Of a DNA stretch of 64,000 bases, positions 36,279-45,642 are shown in pieces. The notes beneath the pieces were generated by a model, which did no database searches, was not told where the DNA came from, and saw only the letters and a program-made list of their open reading frames with translations. How positions within the stretch are numbered: position 1 is the first letter of the stretch; each line of letters starts with the position of its first letter. The translations under genes were made by a program, and so were the position numbers. The DNA comes from Paenibacillus sp. DMB5 (GTDB lineage Bacteria > Bacillota > Bacilli > Paenibacillales > Paenibacillaceae): contig NZ_LRAC01000137.1 in assembly GCF_001517085.1 (NCBI RefSeq), positions 1 through 64,000 on the forward strand, read 5' to 3'.

Positions 36279-38132
36279 ATGAAGATGAAACGTTTGATTA
36301 TGGCTGGATTATCCGCACTGCTTGCACTTACTTCTTTCGTACTGGTTCCGCCGCAGAACAAAGTATCAGCAGCCCCCAATCAGCAAGTTTACGAGGCCGA
36401 AAGCGGTATAATTGGCAACGGAGCTACAGTGGGAAGCGATTCGAATGCATCCGGCGGCAGTGCTATAGGAAGCATGCATCTCGTCAATGCTTATAGCCAA
36501 ATACAGAACGTAAACGGCGGACCAGTAGGCGGCAAATATGAATTGACGATTCGATTCGCAACAGGTGATAATGTCGCTACAAAAGCTCTGTATGTGAACG
36601 GCGCCAGAGTGTCTGACTTGGAGTTCAAATCGACGGGCGGATGGAATACTTTCGTAAATAAAACGGTGGACGTGACGCTGAACGCGGGCTTAACAAACAC
36701 TATCAAGCTCCAAAATGATAGTGGACAAACCTTTTCTTATGGCGTCGAAATTGACAAGTATACGCTGTCTCCGAAAACCTTCAGGGTTGCTGGTTATATT
36801 CACCCTGCGAGCTTCAGCAACAACGACATCGATTCTGCAGCATTCGATTACATCACAGACGTGATACTTATCGGTTTTCATACTTTAGATCCTAACGGTA
36901 ATATTATCACAAGAACTGATGATCCGGCCTTGGCGAATTGGCCCCAGTACATCAACACGATGAATCAAGCTGTTGGCAGCAGGCCTATAAAAAAGTGGAT
37001 TACGCTTAACGCAGATGCGAGCACGATGGCACAAGTAGTCGGTAATTCAACCGCCCGAGCGAATTATATTTCGAAGGTGAGCGACTTCCTTAGCCAATAT
37101 GGCTTTGATGGAGTGGACATCGATTGGGAGTATCCAAGCAACTCGACACAATGGAACAATTTTAGCACTACCATAATTGAAATGCAGCAATTGCTTGGTA
37201 AGAAAGGCAAAAGTATCTCACTCGCGTTGTCCGCATGGGGCGTGAATTTAAGTGCTAACGCATTCGCAAGCGTTGATCATATTAACTATATGAATTATGA
37301 CTCAGGATACTATCATGCTCCTTTCGAGAACTCTCACTCTGGCATTAATTATTTCATGAATCTCGGCGTGCCTAAAGAAAAGATCAATCTCGGCCTCGCC
37401 TGGTACGGCAGACCGTTCGACGGCTCCTCCTACTGGCTCGACTATGATCAAATAAATGCTCAAGTTGTCATTACACCGGAAACGGATATCGTAAAAAACT
37501 TTACTGTAGGGACTACCAATGGCAATCCAGTTGTAAAAAACATTTACTTCAACGGCATTGATATGAACAAAAGAAAGATGCTTCTCGCTCAGGATATGAA
37601 TGTTGGAGGAGTCATGCTGTGGCATCTGTTCGCCGACACATCTGTGAATGATTCTAAATCGCTGTTAAAAGCAATTACAAATGAGAAAAACAGCCATCAA
37701 GTATATCGGAGCATGACAAACCTGGCCGCAGGTCAATGGTATTTCGCAAATGTCAGTGATTCCGGCTATACGGTACATCAGGTATTCGACGGCAACGACA
37801 AGACGACGTACTGGCAAGCGCCAGCGGGTGTAAGCAGCAATGCCTACTTACAGCTGGATTTCAAACAGGCGACGACATTAAATACGGTAGTGCTGAAAGA
37901 ACACGGCAACAACGTTCGCTCGTTCAAAGTGCAGAATTGGTCCGGAGGACAATGGGTAGATGTATACGAAGGCGGGCTGATGGGACCTTATAAAGTGATT
38001 AGCTTCCCTTCCATCACAGCGAACAACATTAGGGTGCTTATTACTTCGGCTGAACTGCCGAATATTCCAAGCGGCAGCTTCACACAATTCAACCAACTGG
38101 GCGTCTATGAATTCGAAGTATATAATAAGTAA
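36279..38132 (+). CDS. Secreted GH18 glycosidase with N-terminal CBM6/35-like and C-terminal F5/8 modules
   Basis: A 617-aa secreted enzyme. Signal peptide residues 1-31 (ends VSAAP). An N-terminal beta-sandwich begins YEAESGIIGNGATV (about 37-165), typical of CBM6/CBM35-type modules. The GH18 barrel (about 168-475) has the catalytic motif FDGVDIDWEYP with Asp280, Asp282 and acid Glu284, and YMNYDSGYY. The C-terminus (about 485-617) is an F5/8 type C (CBM32-like) module. GH18 enzymes are chitinases or endo-beta-N-acetylglucosaminidases; with fucosidase, hexosaminidase, galactosidase and sulfatases around, an endo-acting enzyme on GlcNAc-containing host-type glycans is likelier than chitinase (inference). 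Divergent from the kinase operon. Confidence 0.93.
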   Translation: MKMKRLIMAGLSALLALTSFVLVPPQNKVSAAPNQQVYEAESGIIGNGATVGSDSNASGGSAIGSMHLVNAYSQIQNVNGGPVGGKYELTIRFATGDNVATKALYVNGARVSDLEFKSTGGWNTFVNKTVDVTLNAGLTNTIKLQNDSGQTFSYGVEIDKYTLSPKTFRVAGYIHPASFSNNDIDSAAFDYITDVILIGFHTLDPNGNIITRTDDPALANWPQYINTMNQAVGSRPIKKWITLNADASTMAQVVGNSTARANYISKVSDFLSQYGFDGVDIDWEYPSNSTQWNNFSTTIIEMQQLLGKKGKSISLALSAWGVNLSANAFASVDHINYMNYDSGYYHAPFENSHSGINYFMNLGVPKEKINLGLAWYGRPFDGSSYWLDYDQINAQVVITPETDIVKNFTVGTTNGNPVVKNIYFNGIDMNKRKMLLAQDMNVGGVMLWHLFADTSVNDSKSLLKAITNEKNSHQVYRSMTNLAAGQWYFANVSDSGYTVHQVFDGNDKTTYWQAPAGVSSNAYLQLDFKQATTLNTVVLKEHGNNVRSFKVQNWSGGQWVDVYEGGLMGPYKVISFPSITANNIRVLITSAELPNIPSGSFTQFNQLGVYEFEVYNK

Positions 38133-38261
38133 TTCTAAGGGCCAAACTGTAAAAAATAATAGAAATATTTTTCGTAATTCTTTATAAAACTTAGATTTCA
38201 CTTTTTCTCTACGCCTCATTTCCTTATAAAACTGAAACCATTTCGTTCCCATATATACATT

Positions 38262-38294
38262 AAAGATCCCTTACTTATGGAGTAAGGGATCTTT
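38262..38294. terminator. Bidirectional terminator between GH18 and chemoreceptor genes
   Basis: AAAGATCCCTTACT (38262-38275), a 5-base loop, and AGTAAGGGATCTTT (38281-38294) form a perfect 14-bp stem with terminal A/T runs on both sides. It serves the convergent GH18 (plus) and chemoreceptor (minus) genes. Confidence 0.88.
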
Positions 38295-38341
38295 CTTAAA
38301 CTATCTTTTCATTTAAATTCAGCCAATCTAGAATAATTCTC

Positions 38342-40036
38342 TTATAATCTAAACCGTCTAACCAATTCTCTTAATTCTTCAGATAATTTAGCTAGTTGGT
38401 CCGAACTTCCAGATACCTCCTTAGTTGAGAAACTTACTTGTTGAGCAGAAGCCGCGGTCTGTTCAACACCTGCAGCTGCTTCTTCAGAAACAGAGGCTAT
38501 ATCTGCAATAAATCCATTCATTTCTTTACTGCTTTTCGAAATTTCTAAAAGATATTGAGAAACAACGAGAATACTTTCAACCATTTCAATCACTTCAGAA
38601 TTTATTTCATTAAATGTTTCACCTGTTGTATTGATTTGAGTTGTTCCTTGTTCGACTTCGTCATATCCATTTCTTAAAGATTTAACTACAATGCTAGAAT
38701 CAGATTTTATCTTTGTTACAAGCAAAGTAATATCATTAACTGATAAAGCAACCTGTTCTGCAAGCTTTCGAAACTGATTTGCGACAACAGCGAATCCGTT
38801 GCCTTTCTCACCCGCTCTAGCAGCTTCAATTGCAGCATTTAATGCAAGTAGATTTGTTTGCTCTGCTATTTCTTCTACAAATAAGACAAGCTTGGATATT
38901 TCTTGAGACTGTGTGTCCAATTCCTGCATTTTTTCCATGGATTCTTTAACAATGATATTTATATTTTCCATCTGACTGGTTGAAGATTTCATTAATTGGC
39001 TTCCTCTATTAGTCAAGTTTAACACCTTTTCAGAATTAACTTGTATATGTTCTCCCTCTCCATAAGCCTCGTTCACTTTATTGATAAATATATCCATATA
39101 GGTTGATAAATCACTTGTACTGTTAGCTTGAGTTTCTGCTCCTAGCGCCAATTCTTCCATTGTAACTGCAATTTGTCCTGTTCCTACCGTTACTTCATTT
39201 GCCGCTTGTGTTAATTCTTCACTATGGCTTAAAACTGTTTCGGATACCGTATTTATCTGGTTCAAGAGTTTTTTAGTGTTATTTGTCATTTCATTAGTGG
39301 CTAAAGCTAGATGACCAATCTCATCTTTTGAATTTATTATCAATGATTCTTGACTAAAATCACCGTCTGCGATTGCCTTCATTCTGTTCATAACCGAAAT
39401 AATTGGTTTCGATAGCATTTTGGCTGTAATCATTGCTATTGAAATTCCTATGACAACAATGAGGATTGAGATAATGATATCCACCAAGAGGGAACTCTTT
39501 CCATACGATTCGACGTAGTTAGCGAGGTCTGATATGGATGTTTGTCTTGTCGAAGATAGCTCTTTAAAACCATCTAAGATTTCACGTTCTAATGGTCTAA
39601 CTTCTGATACTAAAATTTCCATTGATCTTTGTTTATTTCCAGAATCATACTCCTCGAATACCTTATTGATCGTTTCCCCCCATAATACTTTCTTTTCTAA
39701 CAACTCTTTTACTTTTTCTGAATCACTCAATTCTGATAACTCATTCTCTAATTGAATACTATCATTTGTAAAACTATCGAATTCATTCTTTAGATCAGGG
39801 TCTCCATAAAGTATATATCCACGAACCAGAGAAGTTCTCTCCGACATATTTAAAACAATTTTCTCATCAAGTATTAATCGAGGCAGTTGTTTCTTTACAA
39901 CCTCGTCCATATTGGTATTTAATGCCTTTATAGCAAGAAAATTATAAACACCTAGTATGATAACAAAAAACATAACTAAGGAGAAACCAAATAATATTCT
40001 TTTTCTAATACTGTTAAATTGAAATATCTTACGCAT
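38342..40036 (-). CDS. Methyl-accepting chemotaxis protein
   Basis: A transmembrane chemoreceptor of about 564 aa. TM1 near residues 13-35, a helical extracellular 4HB-type sensor (about 36-172), TM2 about 175-200, HAMP, and a cytoplasmic signalling domain with the conserved hairpin tip [22 protein letters not shown] 40036 (MRKIFQFNS) is preferred; an in-frame ATG at 40078 gives 578 aa. Marks a motile cell; the ligand is unknown. Low GC compared with the glycan locus. Confidence 0.93.
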   Translation of the reverse strand: MRKIFQFNSIRKRILFGFSLVMFFVIILGVYNFLAIKALNTNMDEVVKKQLPRLILDEKIVLNMSERTSLVRGYILYGDPDLKNEFDSFTNDSIQLENELSELSDSEKVKELLEKKVLWGETINKVFEEYDSGNKQRSMEILVSEVRPLEREILDGFKELSSTRQTSISDLANYVESYGKSSLLVDIIISILIVVIGISIAMITAKMLSKPIISVMNRMKAIADGDFSQESLIINSKDEIGHLALATNEMTNNTKKLLNQINTVSETVLSHSEELTQAANEVTVGTGQIAVTMEELALGAETQANSTSDLSTYMDIFINKVNEAYGEGEHIQVNSEKVLNLTNRGSQLMKSSTSQMENINIIVKESMEKMQELDTQSQEISKLVLFVEEIAEQTNLLALNAAIEAARAGEKGNGFAVVANQFRKLAEQVALSVNDITLLVTKIKSDSSIVVKSLRNGYDEVEQGTTQINTTGETFNEINSEVIEMVESILVVSQYLLEISKSSKEMNGFIADIASVSEEAAAGVEQTAASAQQVSFSTKEVSGSSDQLAKLSEELRELVRRFRL

Positions 40037-40293
40037 TCTTAATCCCCATGCCCTTCTGTCAACTATGATGTAGTTCAAATATTATTCCTATTCATATATC
40101 GGTAAGATTGATAAAAAACTAAAGTGAGATTTGCTTCCATTTTTTTGATAAACTAATCATAACCGATCTTCTCTGTCTCGCCAGTCTGAAGCGTTGACTC
40201 CGGTTGCTGTGATTTCGACAAAGGCTTTGAATCCTGATAGGTTGAACTTGCACCCCTTCCACTTGTAGGAGGCTTGAAATGGTACAGGATTTG

Positions 40294-40366
40294 CACAAGA
40301 ACTTGATCCCATAAAAAAGAAAACCCGCGCCAGGCGCGGGTTCCAATGTGACTCTGTTCTTGTCCT
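40294..40366. repeat. 73-bp palindromic repeat, copy 1
   Basis: A 73-bp unit with ends GCACAAGAAC / GTTCTTGTCC and an internal CCCGCGCCAGGCGCGGG hairpin. It matches a second unit at 45162-45234 at about 61 of 73 positions (by eye), with equal length. It lies in the gap between the chemoreceptor and hemD-like genes. Terminal inverted repeats and no coding capacity suggest a MITE-like or REP-like element. The flanks 40119-40480 hold only overlapping short frames I cannot support. Confidence 0.6.
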
Positions 40367-40486
40367 TCTGCACTTGGCTTGTGCACTGACAATGAAAAAA
40401 AGTAAAGACTGTCGCCACACGCTAACACCCCGAGCGGGACAGCTCTTGAACTCCAATCTTCACTTGAGATAGTGTGTTCTCCGCTA

Positions 40487-41320
40487 TTAATCTGCTTTTT
40501 CTCCAATAAGCTGACCTTCATAATAATGCGCGATTTCTACGATCAAAGCACCCATTCGTTCTTTCTCCGGCACGACAATCCGTCTTATCCCTTCATCTCG
40601 AAGCGCTTCAGCCGTTACTTTGCCGACAGCGTCAGCCAGTACGTCCTGTTCAAATACAGATTTCAACTCTTCTTCATGCCCATGTTCTTTCGCATAATCA
40701 AATAAATATCCTACTTGAACTCTTGTCGTGAAACAAACGGCATCGACTTCTCGCTGAATCAGCTCATTTATAATCAATGCAAGCGTCTCCTGCTCAGGAG
40801 CATGATAACGATAAGGCAGTACAACCTGAACATCCATGCTTCCCTTGCTTTGGATAAACTGATATAACTGCGACGACAACTCGCCATGAAGCTGAATCCA
40901 CACCTTTTGACCGTTAAAATCAAACACCTCAAGCTTTTCAATCATACTGGCAATCGTTCCATCGTCATCACAGACGACCGGATGAATACCAGATTTCTTT
41001 AAAAAAGTGTTTGTTTTGTAACCGCGGCAGGCGATCTTGGTTTCTTTCAATCTCTCTTCAAATTCAGATACAGCGTTAAGCCTCTCCGCAGCTTGAATCA
41101 TGGCTTCAAATCCAATACCTGTCGTGAAAATAAACCAGTCTGCCCCCTGCTCGATAAAACGTTTTACATCCTCTTCCACTTCAACCGGATCAGAATCCGT
41201 TAATCCCTGGAGTGACCGAACAATGGAGACTCCACCTCTTCGTTCAATAATTTCAGCCATTTCTTCCGTCTTTTGCGAGCCGGCAATAACAATTTTTTTG
41301 TTCTGAAGGTCTTTACTCAT
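40487..41320 (-). CDS. Uroporphyrinogen-III synthase (HemD family), siroheme branch
   Basis: A 277-aa HemD-type protein starting MSKDLQNKKIVIAGSQ; ATG 41320 follows GGGGGAGGG, while the open frame to 41428 is an out-of-place extension over nirD. The two-lobed HemD fold is suggested by SRS-like repeats of alpha/beta segments, WFIFTTGIGFEAM in one lobe and VCFTTRVQVGYLF in the other. It overlaps nirD by 8 bases, so it probably supplies uroporphyrinogen III for the siroheme of the nitrite reductase. Confidence 0.82.
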   Translation of the reverse strand: MSKDLQNKKIVIAGSQKTEEMAEIIERRGGVSIVRSLQGLTDSDPVEVEEDVKRFIEQGADWFIFTTGIGFEAMIQAAERLNAVSEFEERLKETKIACRGYKTNTFLKKSGIHPVVCDDDGTIASMIEKLEVFDFNGQKVWIQLHGELSSQLYQFIQSKGSMDVQVVLPYRYHAPEQETLALIINELIQREVDAVCFTTRVQVGYLFDYAKEHGHEEELKSVFEQDVLADAVGKVTAEALRDEGIRRIVVPEKERMGALIVEIAHYYEGQLIGEKAD

Positions 41321-41678
41321 GGTATTGCCCTCCCCCATTCTTAAGTAATCCAACGCGTACCTCGTTTCCGAGAACCTGAATCGGATAGGTCCGAATCTGT
41401 CCCGTATCAGGATCGAGCACCTGACCATCCGTCAACGAAATTTTCCAGTCACAGATCGGGTCGAATAGGACCTCGCCGGATATAATTCCCTCTGCAATCG
41501 TGCCTCCTCGCGGCCCAGGGCTTTTATTCTCAAGTGCATAGATTTGTCCGTCTGTTGTCTTGAATACCGCAATCTCTTCTTTATCCAAGCGCACAACCCG
41601 TCCCTGTCTCTTCATGAAATCATCTACGTTACCAACAAGGTAGTACGTGTATTCATTTCTATTCAATATCGGTTCCAT
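41313..41678 (-). CDS. nirD: Nitrite reductase (NADH) small subunit NirD, Rieske-like
   Basis: A 121-aa NirD-type protein with a Rieske fold: ALENKSPGPRGGTIAEG and VLFDPICDWKISL occupy the places of the two cluster loops but lack the Cys-His ligands, as is usual for NirD. ATG 41678 follows GGAAGGGG. It is 20 bases after nirB and overlaps the hemD-like gene, forming nirB-nirD-hemD. Confidence 0.92.
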   Translation of the reverse strand: MEPILNRNEYTYYLVGNVDDFMKRQGRVVRLDKEEIAVFKTTDGQIYALENKSPGPRGGTIAEGIISGEVLFDPICDWKISLTDGQVLDPDTGQIRTYPIQVLGNEVRVGLLKNGGGQYHE

Positions 41679-41698
41679 CTTGCAGCCCCTTCCTGTTT

Positions 41699-44139
41699 CT
41701 AGTCCTGTTTTGTGGAAACAATGATCTCATCAAACATCCGTTCCCTTAAGTTTGAATTATTCAGGATCTCACTCCAAGGTTCCTTCACCTGCGCCAGAGC
41801 GACCTCCATTCGCTCAGCCAAAGCCCGGCGGTTATCTAGATCATGGACTACAGCTTCTGTGACGGATTCCAATCCCATCCGTTCGATCCATTCCGAGGTC
41901 CGCTCCAGATATTTGCCTGTCTCCCGGTAGTACTGCATGAATGCGGAGACTATCTCCAGAAGTTCTTCATCTGTTCGCACCTTACACAGCAGTTCAGCAA
42001 GTCGGGCTTTAATCCCGCCATTGCCGCCAACGTAAATTTCCCAAGCCCCCTCATTGCCTACGATCCCAATATCCTTGGTTGATGACTCCGCGCAGTTACG
42101 TGGACAGCCGTTTACGGCAAGCTTGAACTTCGCTGGCATATCTAACCGCTCGAACTTCTTCTCGAGCATGATCCCCATTCCCATCGAATCTTTAGTGCCA
42201 AAACGGCAGAACTGTGATCCCACGCAGGTCTTGACCGTACGCAGCGCCTTCGCATACGCATAACCGGACGGCATGCCAAGGTCCTTCCAGATCTTCGGCA
42301 GGTCCTCCTTTTTGACCCCAAGCAGGTCAAGCCGCTGCCCCCCGGTTACCTTAACAAGCTTGACGTTGTATTTCAGCGCAATATCAGCAATAAGTCTAAG
42401 ATCTTCAGGTGTGGTTACCCCGCCGTACATTCGCGGCACAACGCCAAATGTTCCGTCCTTCTGGATGTTCGCATGCATCCTTTCATTCACAAAACGTGAA
42501 TCCTTCTCGTCCACATGCTCAGCAGGCCAGATCATACCCAGATAGTAATTCAGCGCAGGGCGACATTTAGAGCAGCCCTCAGGGTTATCCCATTCCAACG
42601 CATATCTTACCTCTTTAGATGTGATCAGCCCCTTTTCTTTAATTGCCGTCACAACTTCATCTCTGCTCAGTGTGGTACAGGAACAGATTGCTTCCTGTTT
42701 CGCCGCCGCTGAATCATATTTGTCCCCGAGCACATACTGAAGTATCTGCTCTACAACAGGTCGGCAGCCTCCACAAGAACGCGATGCACTTGTTGCTACC
42801 TTGATCTCCTCCACCGTGGTTAATCCTTTTTCGTTAATGGCATCCACAATGTGTTTCTTTGTCACACCGTTACAACCACATACAATTTCCTCGTCCGCCA
42901 GCTCTGCGGCCGTATTCCCGGTTTCGACCGAGGCTTGTCCCACAATCGCATTATGAATGGCTTCTGTCATCACGGCGCCTGTTCGAATCCACTGCTGCAG
43001 TCTGGAGGATTCCTTTCCGTCACCGATCAGAACACCGCCGACGATCCGTCCGCCCCGCAGTAGCACTTTTTTGTAAATACGCAGCCAGTCATCATCATCC
43101 GCACAATAGACAGCCCTTCTGCATCCATAAACTCACCAGCAGAGAACACGTCTACGCCAGATATTTTGAGTTGCGTAGATACCACAGATCCTTCGTACGG
43201 CTTCGTATCCACTCCGCTCAGATACTTCGCAAGAACAGCCCCCTGCTCAAACAGTGGAGCCACGAGCCCATATGTAATGCCTCGATGCTCGTTACACTCC
43301 CCTACCGCATATACATCCGGTACTGAAGTACGCATAAAATCATCTACAAGAATACCGCGATTAACCTCAATGCCGCTTTCCTTGGCTAAAGCAGTATTTG
43401 GTCGAATCCCGACTGCCATGACTACGAATTCCGCATCCAGCGTCGTTCCGTCTGAAAAACGAATACCGCTAACCCGATCTTCTCCCAGAAATTCCTCAGT
43501 CTGTTTGCCGGTAGCAAATTTCAAGCCCTGGCTTTCCAGCTCTGCCTGAAGCATCAGTGAGGCGGTATGATCGAGTTGACGTTCCATTATCTCATCAAAC
43601 AGATGGACTACAGTCACATCCATCCCCAGTTTAAACAGCCCCTTGGCTGCCTCCAATCCAAGCAAGCCCCCGCCAATAACAGCAGCCTTCTTGTATTGAT
43701 CTGCTGCATGCAGCATCTTCTGGCAATCTGCGATATCTCTGAAACCTACAATTCCTTCTTTATCTGCTCCTGGAACCGGAAGTATAAACGGGTTAGAACC
43801 GGTTGCAATGATGAGTGTGTCATATGAAACCTCCATACCATTGTCTGTCTTCACGATTCTTTGTTCCGTCTCAATATGCGTAACAGTCGTTCCCGTATAT
43901 AACTCTATTCCGTTCTCTAAATACCAATCCCTGTCATTTAGAATGATGTCCTCTACTGCTTTACTCTTCTCTAGCACATACGATAATTGAATACGATTGT
44001 AGTTGGGGTAAGGTTCACTCCCAAATACAGTGATCCTATAGGCACTGGGTGCCAGTTTTATGATTTGTTCCACCGTGTTGATGCCAGCCATCCCATTGCC
44101 AATCAGGACTAGATGCCGACGTTCTTGTACTTTCACCAT
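41699..44139 (-). pseudogene. nirB: Nitrite reductase (NADH) large subunit NirB, split by a one-base frameshift
   Basis: Start ATG 44139 follows AGGAGG by 7 bases. The first frame gives the FAD/NAD-binding half (GNGMAGINTVEQ, VIGGGLLGLEAAKGL) and runs to 43027. The second frame, from about 43100 to 41699, continues with the same protein: DDDWLRIYKKVLLRGGR, two BFD-like [2Fe-2S] regions (CGCNGVTKKH, SCGGCRP; CSCTTLSRDE, CSKCRP) and the siroheme/4Fe-4S half (TCVGSQFCRFG, VNGCPRNCAESSTKDIG). The span is 2441 bases, one short of 814 codons, so a single missing base near 43097-43103 splits a normal-length NirB of about 813 aa. It may be a true mutation or a sequencing error. Confidence 0.9.
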
Positions 44140-44607
44140 GCAGAAACCTCCTAAATATATATATCTATCCATGCAAAAGAGAACTTGTAACCTACTAAAC
44201 ATCACCCATACATTTGAACCATTTTTAGCAGATTTATTCAATTTCTATCACAAGAAAGGAGGATAAAAGGAACCCCATTATTTTAATCTCTAACTAATGT
44301 TTCATATTACGGTAACCAGAGGTTTTCCACTAGCTTGGCATGCTCATGAATAATTAGTTCGGAATATATATCGTCTGTAACAGCTCTAGGGCGAATTGCT
44401 GAGGAGTTCATCGTTGGGATTTGACGCAGCTCGTGCTTGGGTCTATCGATTCGAATTGCCCAGGACATCTATGCAAATAACTTGAGCAGCAGCCTCGCTC
44501 CTGGATAATGTCTTTTGTTATAATTCCAAGTGAGGTTTCGAGGCTCCCAGACATCAGGAATTAATCGCATCCTTCTTTTCGCACCTAAATTCCAAACCCA
44601 CAGAAAG
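44140..44607. other. Upstream region of nirB with no clear gene
   Basis: About 470 bases. A 53-codon minus-strand frame (44307-44468, MSWAIRIDRPKHELRQ...) and a 70-codon one (44469-44681) exist but lack convincing ribosome binding sites or recognisable motifs. The nirB promoter must lie here, yet I see no convincing FNR-type palindrome. Confidence 0.35.
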
Positions 44608-44987
44608 ATGTACAAAGACATGAACCTTTGTATAAAATTGTTTGGCGCCAAAGAAATGGGCAAGTCAGAAGACGGCACCACAATTTACGGCCATGACGCT
44701 CCGGATGAGAGGCAGCTTATGCCTCCACCCGAGATTATGTACATGGAAGAATTAAATGAACATTTTCATAAACTCTTTCCTAACCGGGAGACCAGCGCGT
44801 TCCATGAACTGATCTCAAACATCGTACATATTGATGTGAACATTATGGAGGCTACACCTAACGAGCCATACCGAGTGCTGTATACCAATGGAATGAGCGA
44901 CCTGCCGTTGACCCTCCCACAGGAGGTCCGCGAAGATTTAAGCATCTTGAACGCTCGGAATTGATGATGTCTTTGCCGGCGAAGTGA
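44608..44987 (+). pseudogene. Decayed suppressor-of-fused (SUFU) domain protein
   Basis: The frame contains FHELISNIVHIDVNIMEATP and YTNGMSDLPLTLP, core motifs of bacterial SUFU-domain proteins. It stops at 44964; shifting frame near 44950 recovers SELMMSLPAK, the expected continuation (ELM..LP.DW), before another stop TGA at 44985 where Trp is expected. The C-terminal half is missing. A genuine relic, with frameshift and truncation. Confidence 0.6.
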
Positions 44988-45135
44988 CCGCTTACGCAGA
45001 AGCTCTGTCTCCAACTTTGTTTAATGGGTCTACCACTTTATTTCCAGTGTAGAGCTTTACTTTCTTTTGACACATGTATTATTTGTTATTTTTCAAATCG
45101 GCAATAGTACCATGTTCTTGTCCATTTTCGGCAAT

Positions 45136-45234
45136 GGGACCAAGTTCTTGTCCAGAGAAAAGGACAAGAACTTGGTCCCTTAAAACAGAAAATCCGCGCT
45201 GGGCGCGGGCTCTTATGGGACTATGTTCTTGTCC
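45136..45234. repeat. 73-bp palindromic repeat, copy 2, plus an inverted partner
   Basis: The 73-bp unit at 45162-45234 (GGACAAGAAC ... GTTCTTGTCC with a central CCGCGCTGGGCGCGGG hairpin) is the second copy of the repeat at 40294. Just before it, GGGACCAAGTTCTTGTCC (45136-45153) is an exact inverted copy of its first 18 bases, separated by 8 bases, and a further ATGTTCTTGTCC lies at 45112-45123. The cluster thus holds three terminal units. The rest of 44990-45555 has no supportable gene. Confidence 0.6.
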
Positions 45235-45555
45235 ACCGACAAAAAAATTAGTTGGGTTGTTTTCTTTTTTGGCCTTTGTCGGTCACAGCGACGGTTATAA
45301 AAATTATTTCTCATATAAGTTCATTCTATACATAAGACTTGAAAACCCATCTATCTTATTTTAAGTATTAGACTGCTTGAAAAAACTGTCCTTGCTTGTA
45401 GCAACACACTTCTTTTTAATGTTCTTCCTACATTAATGACGCAATGTTACCTACATTATATGCAAACATATATTTTGTTGCAGTTTCTGGATTTAGATCC
45501 TCTTGTTTTTTTGAGGCCATCCGAAATTTGGTTTTGCAGTTCCTATTCAGCTTAA

Positions 45556-45592
45556 ATTTAAACGGAGCTGCAATGGCAGCTCCCGTTTAAAT
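45556..45592 (-). terminator. Hairpin terminator downstream of the first alpha/beta-hydrolase gene
   Basis: ATTTAAACGGAGCTGC (45556-45571), loop AATG, and GCAGCTCCCGTTTAAAT (45576-45592) form a 16-bp stem with a single bulged base, 51 bases past the hydrolase stop. Confidence 0.65.
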
Positions 45593-45642
45593 CGGAAATG
45601 TAACGTGCTATTAAGAAATGGAATAAGGTTTAGCTTGGATCT

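Noticed and set aside
36279-38132. Simple chitinase for chitin utilisation
   Set aside because: GH18 motif fits, but no chitin-binding CBM5/12 or LPMO is present and the surrounding enzymes point to a sulfated, fucosylated glycan.
40153-40521. Three overlapping minus-strand frames of about 100-120 codons
   Set aside because: They cross the 73-bp palindromic repeat and overlap one another and the hemD-like gene; no supporting motif or clear RBS.
40294-45234. CRISPR array from repeated palindromes
   Set aside because: Only two 73-bp units 4.9 kb apart, no regular spacers and no cas genes.
45074-45364. 96-codon plus-strand frame
   Set aside because: Lies across the repeat cluster at 45112-45234; the apparent protein is read from palindromic DNA.
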